A stretch of 64,000 nucleotides of DNA from the NCBI RefSeq assembly GCF_041008525.1, contig NZ_JBFLUG010000036.1, positions 1 through 64,000 on the forward strand, read 5' to 3'. The position numbers and the translations under genes are program-made. This document shows, piece by piece, positions 56,552 to 64,000 of this stretch. How positions within the stretch are numbered: the first letter of the stretch is position 1; every line of letters starts with the position of its first letter. This DNA comes from Parafrankia sp041008525 (lineage in GTDB: Bacteria > Actinomycetota > Actinomycetes > Frankiales > Frankiaceae). A model generated the notes under the pieces. The model worked only from the letters and a program-made list of their open reading frames with translations, did no database searches and was not told the origin of the DNA.

Positions 56552-59190
56552 GCGCTCTGGTCGGCGACCAGCTCGCGGATCCGGGCGAACACCTTCGGGA
56601 TCATCGAGGCGTCACCCCGGCCGCCCTGCGCAACGTCCGGCTTCCCGCCGCCCTTGCCGCCGAGCGCGGCCCAGGACTGGCGGACCAGGTCGCCGGCCCG
56701 CAGCCCCCGCCCGCGGGCGGCGTCGTCGGTCGCGATGACGATCGACGCCCCCGCCTCCTCGACGACGGCCACAACCGCGGGGCGGCCGGCGAGCCGGCCC
56801 CGCACGTCCAGGGCCAGCAGGCGCACGTCGTCCGCGGGGGTTCCCGCCGGCACCTGGGCGGCGACGAGGGCGACCCCGCCGACCTCCTCGGCGCCGGCCG
56901 CGAGGGCGGCCGCACCGGCCAGTACCGCCTGCGCCCGCACCCGCTCCAGCTCCCGCTCCGCGTCGCGAAGGCGGGCGACGATGTCCGCGACCCGGTCCGC
57001 GAGCTCGTCGGGACGGGCCTTCAGCGCACCGGACAGCTGGGAGACGAGCAGGTGCTCGCGGGCCAGGAAGCGGAAGGCGTCCATCCCGACCAGCGCCTCG
57101 ACCCGGCGCGTTCCGGCCGAGATGGACGACTCGGACAGAAGCTTGATCGCGCCGAGCTGCGCCGAACTGGACACGTGCGTGCCGCCGCAGAGCTCGCGGG
57201 CGTAGTCTCCGACGTCCACGACTCGGACCTCGTCGCCGTACTTCTCGCCGAACAGCGCCATCGCGCCGAGACTGCGCGCCTCCTGCTGTGAGGTGATGTA
57301 CCAGCGGACCTCGAGATCGCGCAGCGCGACCTCGTTGACCTCGTCCTCGACGTCGGCGAGGACCGAGTCGGGGATCGCGCCGACCGCGTGGAAGTCGAAG
57401 CGCAGCCGCCCCGGCGAGTTCAGCGACCCGGCCTGCGTGGCCGACTCGCCCAGCGCCCGGCGGAACGCGGTGTGCACGAGATGGGTGGCGGTGTGCGAGC
57501 GGGACACCGCACGCCGGCGCTGGGCGTCGACCTCGGCGGCGACGTCCGCGCCGACCCGCAGCTCGCCGCGCAGCACCTTCACCCGGTGCATGACCAGCTC
57601 GGGCACGGGGCGCTGGACGTCGAGGACCTCGCACTCGCCGCCGTCGAAACGGATCCGGCCGAGGTCCGCCTCCTGGCCACCGCCCTCGGCGTAGAAGGGC
57701 GTCGTGTCCAGGATGATGCCGACCTCGTCGCCCTCGCCGACCGTGGTCAGGCTGCTGCCGTCACCGATGCCGACGATGCCGACCACGCCGGACTCGCGAG
57801 CCAGCTCGGAGTAGCCGGTGAAGGCGGTGGGTCCGGCGGTGGCGAGGATCGGCCGGAAGGCCGACAGGTCGAGGTTGCCGATCCGCCGCGACGCCCGGTC
57901 CGCCTTCGCCGTCTGGCGCTGGCGCTCCATCAGGCGGCGGAAACCGGCCTCGTCCACCGTCAGGCCCGCGTCGGCGGCCATGTCGATCGTCAGATCGATG
58001 GGGAACCCGTAGGTGTCGTGCAGCCGGAACGCGGACTCGCCGCTGAGCTGCGCGGACCCGGTGGAACGCGCCTGGGAGGCCGCGGTGTCGAACAGCGTGG
58101 TGCCCGTCCGCAGCGTCTCCAGGAACGCGCCCTCCTCCGCGACCGCCACCGCGGTGATCGCCTCCGCCTGGTCGACCAGCTCCGGGTAGATCGGGCCCAT
58201 CGCCTCGCGGACCTCGGCGAACAGCTCCGCCATCACCGGCTCGCGGGCGCCGAGCAGCCGGGCGTCGCGCACCGCGCGCCGCAGCATCCGCCGCAGGACG
58301 TAGCCACGCCCCTCGTTGGACGGGGAGACCCCGTCCGAGATCAGCATCGCCGCGGTCCGGGTGTGGTCCGCGACGACGCGCAGCCGGACGTCGGCCGCCG
58401 GGTCCGCTCCGTAGCGGGCACCGGTGAGCCGGCCGGCGGCGTCCAGCACCGGGCGGGAGATGTCGATCTCGTAGAGGTTCTCGACCCCCTGCAGGAGGGT
58501 GGCCATGCGTTCGAGGCCCATGCCGGTGTCGATGCTGCGGCTGGGCAGGTCCCCGACGATCTCGTAGCCGTACTCGCTGCCCTCGCCCCGCGCGTACTGC
58601 ATGAAGACGAGGTTCCAGATCTCCAGGTAGCGGTTCTCGTCCGCCTCCGGGCCGCCGTCGCGCCCGTACTCGGGCCCGCGGTCGAAGTAGATCTCGCTGC
58701 ACGGGCCGCACGGGCCCGGCACGCCCATCGACCAGAAGTTGTCCTCCTTGCCGCGCCGCTGGATGCGCGACGGCGGCAGCAGCGTGCGCCAGATCTCCTC
58801 GGCCTCGTCGTCGTCAAGGTAGACGGTGGCCCACAGGTCGTCCGGCCGGAAGCCGTAGCCCTCGGTGATCAGCTCGAAGGCGAACGGGATCGCCTCGGCC
58901 TTGAAGTAGTCGCCGAAGGAGAAGTTCCCGCACATCTGGAAGAAGGAGGCGTGCCGGGCGGTGCGGCCGACGTTGTCGATGTCCACGGTCCGCACGCATT
59001 TCTGCACGCTGGTCGCCCGGCTCCACGGCGGCGTGAGGTCACCGACGAAGTAGGGCTTGAACGGCACCATGCCAGCGTTCACCAGCAGCAGGGTCGGGTC
59101 CTGCGCCACCAGGGACGCACTGGGGACCACGGTGTGACCCCGCTCGGAGAAGTGGTTCAGAAAGCGGCGGCGGATCTCGGCCGTGTCCAT
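56548..59190 (-). CDS. alaS: Alanine-tRNA ligase
   Basis: 880 residues. Class II catalytic core at the N-terminus (MDTAEIRRRFLNHFSERGH, TSVQKCVRTVDIDNVGRTAR), tRNA-recognition part, editing domain with the metal ligands HTATHLVH and CGGTHV, and the C-Ala domain (about 770 on). The ATG 59190 is the family start. It heads the alaS-ruvX-mltG-aroE run. Confidence 0.98.
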   Translation of the reverse strand: MDTAEIRRRFLNHFSERGHTVVPSASLVAQDPTLLLVNAGMVPFKPYFVGDLTPPWSRATSVQKCVRTVDIDNVGRTARHASFFQMCGNFSFGDYFKAEAIPFAFELITEGYGFRPDDLWATVYLDDDEAEEIWRTLLPPSRIQRRGKEDNFWSMGVPGPCGPCSEIYFDRGPEYGRDGGPEADENRYLEIWNLVFMQYARGEGSEYGYEIVGDLPSRSIDTGMGLERMATLLQGVENLYEIDISRPVLDAAGRLTGARYGADPAADVRLRVVADHTRTAAMLISDGVSPSNEGRGYVLRRMLRRAVRDARLLGAREPVMAELFAEVREAMGPIYPELVDQAEAITAVAVAEEGAFLETLRTGTTLFDTAASQARSTGSAQLSGESAFRLHDTYGFPIDLTIDMAADAGLTVDEAGFRRLMERQRQTAKADRASRRIGNLDLSAFRPILATAGPTAFTGYSELARESGVVGIVGIGDGSSLTTVGEGDEVGIILDTTPFYAEGGGQEADLGRIRFDGGECEVLDVQRPVPELVMHRVKVLRGELRVGADVAAEVDAQRRRAVSRSHTATHLVHTAFRRALGESATQAGSLNSPGRLRFDFHAVGAIPDSVLADVEDEVNEVALRDLEVRWYITSQQEARSLGAMALFGEKYGDEVRVVDVGDYARELCGGTHVSSSAQLGAIKLLSESSISAGTRRVEALVGMDAFRFLAREHLLVSQLSGALKARPDELADRVADIVARLRDAERELERVRAQAVLAGAAALAAGAEEVGGVALVAAQVPAGTPADDVRLLALDVRGRLAGRPAVVAVVEEAGASIVIATDDAARGRGLRAGDLVRQSWAALGGKGGGKPDVAQGGRGDASMIPKVFARIRELVADQSA

Positions 59191-59291
59191 CGGTTCACGT
59201 CGTCCAGGGTCGTCGGGATGGGTCGGCCGACCAGCGGGAAGCCGGCCGGCGCCGGATCCGCGGCCTGGGTCGGCCGTCACCGGCTGGAAGG

Positions 59292-59654
59292 TCAGGGCCG
59301 GCGTGCCCCCGGCACCAGGCGCATCGTCTGCTCCGGATCGAACGCCGCGGGCCCCGAGGAACCCTGTGGCGCGCCCCGGAGGACATCACCACCGGCAGGG
59401 TCACCGGGCCGGCCGCGGGCGGGGTCATCCGGACCGCCGGCGGCATCCGGCTCGTCCAGGCCGAGCGCGGAGCGTATCTCCTCCTCCCGCTCGGCCATGG
59501 CCTCACCCACATCGGCCGCGAACTCCCGCATCGACTGTACGAGAGACCCCGCGACGCTGGTCGGCGAGAGTGCCGACACAGCCCTGGCCACCTGCCGCAC
59601 CGCCAGCACGCCCGTCGCCGCACCGAGCGCGACGTAGAACACCCGGGTCACCAT
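59292..59654 (-). CDS. Small conserved actinobacterial membrane protein (DUF6167-like)
   Basis: 120 residues. MVTRVFYVALGAATGVLAVRQ is an N-terminal membrane segment, followed by SMREFAADVGEAMAEREEEI and an acidic/Pro-rich tail. The ATG overlaps the stop of the DUF948 gene (TGATG). A gene of this type sits between alaS and rarA in other actinobacteria (recalled). The DUF name is a memory-based assignment. Confidence 0.75.
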   Translation of the reverse strand: MVTRVFYVALGAATGVLAVRQVARAVSALSPTSVAGSLVQSMREFAADVGEAMAEREEEIRSALGLDEPDAAGGPDDPARGRPGDPAGGDVLRGAPQGSSGPAAFDPEQTMRLVPGARRP

Positions 59655-60157
59655 CAGCGGCCACCGCTCCGGCCGTCGCTGCCGGCGCCGACCGCGCTGC
59701 CCGCGGGCGCGCGCCTGGCAGCCCGCCGTTGCGACTTCTCCGCCTTCATCTGGGCGGACACCCGGGCCGTGAGGTCGGCCTTCGAGCGCTTCGCGACCGC
59801 CTGGCGCACCCCGTAGCTGAACGCCGCGACCCGCACCACCGGGCCGCCGAGCGTCGCGGCGAACAGCGACGTCAGGGACGAGACGTTGGTCGTCACCGTC
59901 TCCACGTTCGCCGTGATCGCGTCGATCCGGCCCAGCTCCTTGTTCACGTGCGCGAGGGCGACGTTCACCTCGTCGACGGTCGTGCCCGCCTGGCGGACGC
60001 GCGCGGTGCCCTCGTCGATCGCGATTCCGGTCTGCCGCACCCGGGCAGCCGTCTCGTCGAAGATCTTGCCGAGCTTGAACAGGACATAGCAGGCGAAGAG
60101 CACGAGCACCGCGAACGCCCCCGAGGCGATCAGGCCCGCGACCGCACCACCGGACAT
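59654..60157 (-). CDS. DUF948-family membrane protein
   Basis: 167 residues. An N-terminal membrane helix (GAVAGLIASGAFAVLVLFAC, residues 4-23) is followed by a heptad-rich, methyl-acceptor-like helix: FDETAARVRQTGIAIDEGTA, VNVALAHVNKELGRIDAITA, NVETVTTNVSSLTSLFAATL. The tail is basic. The ATG has GGAGG 8 bases upstream. Function unknown. Confidence 0.85.
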   Translation of the reverse strand: MSGGAVAGLIASGAFAVLVLFACYVLFKLGKIFDETAARVRQTGIAIDEGTARVRQAGTTVDEVNVALAHVNKELGRIDAITANVETVTTNVSSLTSLFAATLGGPVVRVAAFSYGVRQAVAKRSKADLTARVSAQMKAEKSQRRAARRAPAGSAVGAGSDGRSGGR

Positions 60158-60418
60158 GTGCTTCGCCTCCATCGTTGTCGGTAACGCTGGTCTGGATGAC
60201 GCCTGCTTCTGGATGATGCCTGGCCGTGCCGGACCCGGATCGCACCGCTCGCGGGCGAAGCCCCGCGCGGGCGAGTCGTCAGGCCCGTCGTGCCGGCCAC
60301 GGCGCAGGGACCACCGGAGCCGTTCGCCAGTGACCTTACCGACCAGTGCGCGCACACCACCGGTAACCCCCGGGCCGTCCGTGTCCGTCCCGGGCCGGGC
60401 ACAGCCGGGAACAGGCCC

Positions 60419-61885
60419 TCAGCCCTCGTCTCCCGCCGGGGGCGCGGAGGGCGGCGAGGGCTGTCCGCGCAGGACCCCGCGCAGGAACCGCACCCGGTCA
60501 GCCGCCCGGCGCTCGAACCCGTGCTCTGACGGGCGGTAGTAGTCCGACCGGGCGAGGACGTCCGGTGCGTACTGCTGACGGACCACCCCTTCCGGGTGAT
60601 CGTGTGGGTACTGGTAGCCAGCGCCGTGGCCCAGCCGTGTGGCGCCCCGGTAGTGGGCGTCACGCAGGTGCGACGGCACCGGGCCCAGCCGGCCGGCACG
60701 CACGTCCGCCGCCGCGGCGTCCATCGCCGTGATCACCGCGTTCGACTTCGGCGCGAGCGTCAGATGGATCACCGCCTGGCCGAGAGCGAGGCGCGCCTCG
60801 GGCAGGCCCACCAGTTCCAGTGCCTGCGCCGCCGACACCGCGACGCCGAGCGCCCCCGGGTCGGCCATGCCGATGTCCTCACTGGCGAGGATGACCATGC
60901 GGCGGGCGACGAACCGCGGGTCCTCCCCCGCCTCGAGCATCCGGGCCAGGTAGTGCAGAGCGGCGTCGACGTCGCCGCCGCGCATCGACTTGATGAAGGC
61001 GCTCACCACGTCGTAGTGCTGGTCGCCCTCGCGGTCGTAGCGGACCGCGGCTCGGTCGACCGCGCGCTCCAACAGCTCCAGCCCGAGCGGGACGGGGCCG
61101 GGGACGTCTCCGGCCCCGTCGCCGTCCCCGGGGCTGCCGGTCGCGCCGTCCCCGGGGCTGCCGGTCGCGCCGTCCCCGGGGCTGCCGGTCGCGGCGGATC
61201 TCCTCGCCCCCTCCAGCGCCGCCTCGGCGCCAGCCTCGAGCGCGGTCAGCGCCCGCCGGGCATCCCCGCCGGCGAGCCGCACGAGATGCTCCCGCGCCTC
61301 CCCGGTCAGCTCCACCGCGCCGCCGTAGCCGCGCGGATCACGAACCGCCCGCTCGATCAGCTCGACGATGTCGGCGTCGGTCAGCGGCTCGAGGGTGAGC
61401 AGCAACGACCGGGAGAGCAACGGAGAGACGACGGAGAAGAAGGGGTTCTCGGTGGTCGCGGCGACCAGGGTGACCCACCCCTTCTCCACCGAGGGCAGCA
61501 GGGCGTCCTGCTGCGTCCGGGTGAAGCGGTGCACCTCGTCGATGAACAGGACGGTGCGCACGCCCGACATGGACAGGGTGCCCCTGGCCTCGTCCACGAC
61601 CGCGCGGACGTCCTTCACCCCCGCGGTGACCGCCGACAGCTCGCGGAACCGGCGGCGGCTGGCCCGCGACACGATGTGGGCCAGCGTCGTCTTGCCGGTG
61701 CCGGGAGGCCCCCAGAGCACGACCGAGGTCATGCCACCGCCCTCGACCAGCCGGCGCAGCGGGCTCCCCGCAGCCAGCAGGTGACGCTGGCCGACCAGTT
61801 CGTCCAGATTTCGCGGGCGAAGCCTGGCCGCGAGCGGGCCGGACGAGTCCGGCAGCCCCGGCACGTCGGCGTCGAAGAGGCTCAC
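60419..61885 (-). CDS. rarA: Replication-associated recombination protein A (RarA/MgsA)
   Basis: AAA+ clamp-loader-like ATPase acting at stalled forks. Walker A LWGPPGTGKTTLAH (about residues 57-70), Walker B VLFIDEVHRF, sensor 1 LVAATTENPFFSV, sensor 2 and the C-terminal tetramerisation part (AFIKSMRGGDVDAALHYLAR, LARMLEAGEDPRFVARRMVI). Between AAA+ and C-terminal domain is a Gly/Ser/Pro linker made of three exact copies of an 8-residue unit (ATGSPGDG). 488 residues with a GTG start whose codon lies in a hairpin arm. Confidence 0.96.
   Translation of the reverse strand: MSLFDADVPGLPDSSGPLAARLRPRNLDELVGQRHLLAAGSPLRRLVEGGGMTSVVLWGPPGTGKTTLAHIVSRASRRRFRELSAVTAGVKDVRAVVDEARGTLSMSGVRTVLFIDEVHRFTRTQQDALLPSVEKGWVTLVAATTENPFFSVVSPLLSRSLLLTLEPLTDADIVELIERAVRDPRGYGGAVELTGEAREHLVRLAGGDARRALTALEAGAEAALEGARRSAATGSPGDGATGSPGDGATGSPGDGDGAGDVPGPVPLGLELLERAVDRAAVRYDREGDQHYDVVSAFIKSMRGGDVDAALHYLARMLEAGEDPRFVARRMVILASEDIGMADPGALGVAVSAAQALELVGLPEARLALGQAVIHLTLAPKSNAVITAMDAAAADVRAGRLGPVPSHLRDAHYRGATRLGHGAGYQYPHDHPEGVVRQQYAPDVLARSDYYRPSEHGFERRAADRVRFLRGVLRGQPSPPSAPPAGDEG
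61122..61193. repeat. Three perfect 24-bp tandem repeats inside rarA
   Basis: The unit CCGTCCCCGGGGCTGCCGGT plus CGCG occurs three times without a mismatch and encodes the Gly-Ser-Pro-Gly-Asp linker. Exact identity at the DNA level suggests recent duplication. Confidence 0.95.
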
Positions 61886-61906
61886 CCGCCCACCGTACGG
61901 CGGGTG
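61883..61906 (-). promoter_or_regulatory. Hairpin covering the rarA start codon
   Basis: CACCCGCC (61883-61890) and GGCGGGTG (61899-61906) pair perfectly around an 8-base loop. On the minus transcript the GTG start codon is the last part of the 3' arm, so the initiation region could be occluded. Confidence 0.4.
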
Positions 61907-61938
61907 GATCCAGTGGCCGCACGGCCCGGGGGCCTCGC

Positions 61939-61952
61939 AGGCCCGCGGGCCT
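61939..61952 (-). terminator. Terminator candidate after the MHYT gene
   Basis: AGGCCCGCGGGCCT is a perfect 14-bp palindrome 32 nt past the stop of the MHYT gene, with a second CAGGCCCGCGG copy beside it. It could end that transcript before rarA. Confidence 0.35.
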
Positions 61953-61983
61953 CACAGGCCCGCGGTCGGGCGCCGGTGGCCGA

Positions 61984-63210
61984 CTACGCGCCGTCCGGCC
62001 GGCCTGTCCAGGTGGACGGCTGGGCTCCCGCGCCAGGCTGCGCCCAGTGCTCGCCTGCCGGCTGCTCCGGCAGTTGGGCCCAGCCCGACGGCGCGGGTCG
62101 CTCTGGCTGCTGGGACCACCCCGCCGGTTCCGCCCACGCCGGAGGGCCGGCTGGCCCGGGCTCCCCCGTCCACTCCCGGTCTGCCGGCCGCGTGGTGCCC
62201 GCCGGCCCTGCCGGGACCATCCTGCCTCCCTCACGGGGAGGACCCGCGGCCCGAGAACGGACCGCCTCATGGCGGCCGGCCTCGCGCGAGCGGCCGACCT
62301 GGTCGACCTGGTCGGGACGGTCGGGACGGTCCAGCGGGCCGGTCGACTCGGCACGCTGCCGTGGCCGGGCGGGCGCCGCGGTCGGCGCGGGAAGACCACG
62401 GCGGTGGCCGTGGACGCGTGTGGAGGAGAAGGGATCGGCATAGGTGACCCCACCCAGCGCCGCGAAGATGACGACCGCGAGCACCGAGAACGCCAGGACA
62501 CAGACGAGAAGCGCGAGAGTGATCGGATCGGCGCCGGTGACTGGTTCGGGTGTCGCGGTCGCCTCGACCCTGGTGGCGACCATGGCCGTGTAGTGCATGC
62601 CGCAGACCGCGATGGCCATGACGACCGAGGCGACCGCCACGTGCCACCCTGTCACCACCCGGAAGGCGATCCACATGGCGGCCAGCGCCGCGCCGATGGC
62701 GATGGCGACCGACAGCACGACGATCGGGCGCCGGTAGGTGATGTCACTGCCCACATGCATCGCGGCCATACCCGTGTAGTGCATCGCCGCGACCCCCAGC
62801 CCGGCGATGACACCGCCGGCGGCGAGTCGCGCGCGGCTCTCCCGGCGGCGGGCGACGAGAGAGAGACCCACCGCAGACACCACGATCGCGATGAGCAGCG
62901 ACAACCCGGTCAACGGGAGGCTGTAGCGCAGGTCCCGGTCGGCGACCTGGTAGCCGATCATCCCGATGAAGTGCATCGACCAGACCGCCCCGCCCCCCAG
63001 CGAGACGGCGGCGAGCGTCGTCCAGACGTACCGCGACCGACCCACCGCAAAAGGTATGCGCATGGAGCAGACCAACGCGGCGAACGACCCGATCATCGCC
63101 AGCAGGACGGACACCGCAACAAACAGAAGATCCTGACTCGCGTGTTGATGGGCAGCCTGCGCCGTGATCAATGTTCCCCCCGGGAGCGAAAAGACGCCCA
63201 TTTCTAACAC
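61984..63210 (-). CDS. MHYT-domain integral membrane sensor
   Basis: 408 residues. About seven membrane helices carry three MHYT-type motifs (WSMHFIGM, AMHYTGMAAMH, GMHYTAMVA), a proposed metal- or gas-sensing domain for O2, CO or NO. The C-terminal 150 residues are soluble, Pro/Arg/Gln-rich and have no GGDEF, EAL, kinase or HTH domain that I can see. GTG 63210 or ATG 63201 (MGVFSLPGG) may be the start; neither has a strong SD. An AT-rich stretch upstream (63216-63255) with TATAAA on the minus strand probably holds its promoter. Confidence 0.9.
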   Translation of the reverse strand: MLEMGVFSLPGGTLITAQAAHQHASQDLLFVAVSVLLAMIGSFAALVCSMRIPFAVGRSRYVWTTLAAVSLGGGAVWSMHFIGMIGYQVADRDLRYSLPLTGLSLLIAIVVSAVGLSLVARRRESRARLAAGGVIAGLGVAAMHYTGMAAMHVGSDITYRRPIVVLSVAIAIGAALAAMWIAFRVVTGWHVAVASVVMAIAVCGMHYTAMVATRVEATATPEPVTGADPITLALLVCVLAFSVLAVVIFAALGGVTYADPFSSTRVHGHRRGLPAPTAAPARPRQRAESTGPLDRPDRPDQVDQVGRSREAGRHEAVRSRAAGPPREGGRMVPAGPAGTTRPADREWTGEPGPAGPPAWAEPAGWSQQPERPAPSGWAQLPEQPAGEHWAQPGAGAQPSTWTGRPDGA

Positions 63211-64000
63211 AACTTCTCAGTTATCGACAATAAGTCCACTAATTTATACGTTAAGAGATCAGGGCACCCGCTACGCGACGAAGACAGCCGTCTCGGGACT
63301 TCAGTCCCTGACGTGGCAGCCCAGGAGGCCCTTCCTTCCCCGGCCGATCTGCCTCACCCAGGACCAGGCTCGTCACGATGAGTGACCACCAGCAACCTCG
63401 ACCTCAGGCCCGCCCTCGGACCAAACAGACTTTCCCGCGGCGACACCCGGCCATTCACGACACCTCGCCCTAGCCTCCCGAGAAGTCCCTCCGCACTCCG
63501 GGTAACCATCGAACGAAATAGCATCGAAATATCAGTGAAGCAGGACGGACACAGGGACCGCCGGCGGCTGCCGATTCGGGCCGGGGGCAGTGACGGCCCA
63601 TCGCGTATTGGCAGCCCGGGAGGAACGCCCGTTTGCGACATGAAGCGACGCGCGGGATGCCCTGGCTCGAAAGTGCCACTGCCGGTCGAAGGCGTGGATG
63701 GGATGCGACACGGCCGCCGGATGACGTGCGCGGTGGACCCGGTCCGGTCGGGCGCGGAGGAGCGGCTGGTGGGCCGGAGCGGGGATGAGCTGCTTCGCAG
63801 TCGAAACTGCCAGCGCAGGAGCATTCCCAGACGCATGTGCATCCTCCGATGACGCTTCTGTGCCACCCGGGCCCCGGCCTCCGGACCTGCGCAGATGCCA
63901 AACCACGGGCGGTGGGGCACCCATGGGTAGCTGCAATCGGTTGACTGGAGACCCTTATCTGGAACACGCTTCCGGGTGCCGGGGGGCAAACGTCAGTGCC
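63211..64000. other. Intergenic region at the right edge, no convincing gene
   Basis: The first 50 bases are AT-rich and probably hold the promoter of the MHYT gene. The rest has overlapping frames of 130-210 codons on both strands, but none shows a recognisable domain, a good ribosome-binding site or a coherent protein composition. A gene starting beyond the window, with its upstream region here, is possible. Confidence 0.5.

Noticed and set aside
63354..63989. Minus-strand frame of 211 codons at the right edge (and overlapping frames on both strands)
   Set aside because: No domain, no good ribosome-binding site, and several competing frames of similar length cover the same DNA.

Overview
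The window is a contiguous piece of a high-GC actinobacterial chromosome and holds almost only housekeeping genes. BldD, an actinobacterial integration host factor (mIHF), the efp-nusB-bldD-pyrR order, the trmH-kinase-pheST order and the very high GC point to Actinobacteria; a Frankia-like genus is my best guess from protein style and gene order, but this is inference. No rRNA or tRNA body, insertion sequence, prophage, CRISPR array or biosynthetic cluster was found. All genes read on the minus strand except bldD and a small ABM-family monooxygenase gene.

Layout from left to right (transcription runs right to left). 1-400: leader and promoter of an rRNA operon that continues off the left edge, with a boxA-like antitermination signal and a perfect CRP-type palindrome upstream of the promoter. 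659-10,630: mpg and a complete arginine block (argC-J-B-D-F-R, then argG-H), mostly linked by 4-bp start/stop overlaps, with tandem ARG-box-like sites on the argC promoter. 10,884-18,368: translation block infC-rpmI-rplT-trmH-PAS histidine kinase-pheS-pheT, closed by a terminator-like hairpin. 18,882-21,729: an SseB-family protein and a MinD-like protein with a degenerate P-loop. 22,090-25,805: rib genes (ribE-ribBA-ribH) behind an FMN riboswitch, with rpe upstream. 25,912-36,252: rsmB, fmt, def, priA, metK, coaBC, rpoZ, gmk and mihF. 36,498-47,045: the pyrimidine operon pyrR-pyrB-pyrC-(membrane protein)-carA-carB-pyrF. 47,508-49,833: bldD (plus), nusB and efp (minus), ABM monooxygenase (plus). 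49,884-60,157: aroB-K-C, a prepilin peptidase, aroE, mltG, ruvX, alaS and two small membrane proteins. 60,419-63,210: rarA and an MHYT-domain membrane sensor. The last 790 bases hold no convincing gene.

The genes form several regulons. Arginine genes are likely controlled by the ArgR encoded inside their own operon. Pyrimidine genes are likely controlled by PyrR through an RNA motif beside the pyrR ribosome-binding site. Riboflavin genes are likely controlled by FMN through the riboswitch. NusB, encoded here, would act on boxA signals such as the one in the rRNA leader.

I did not find a clearly new multi-gene system. The best leads are the perfect CRP-type site at the rRNA promoter, a membrane protein in the pyr operon with a tail of about 40 Thr-Gly pentapeptide repeats, two genes with unusual start codons (infC AUC, nusB CUG), a MinD-like protein and a PriA that have lost ATPase residues, and several large perfect inverted repeats.
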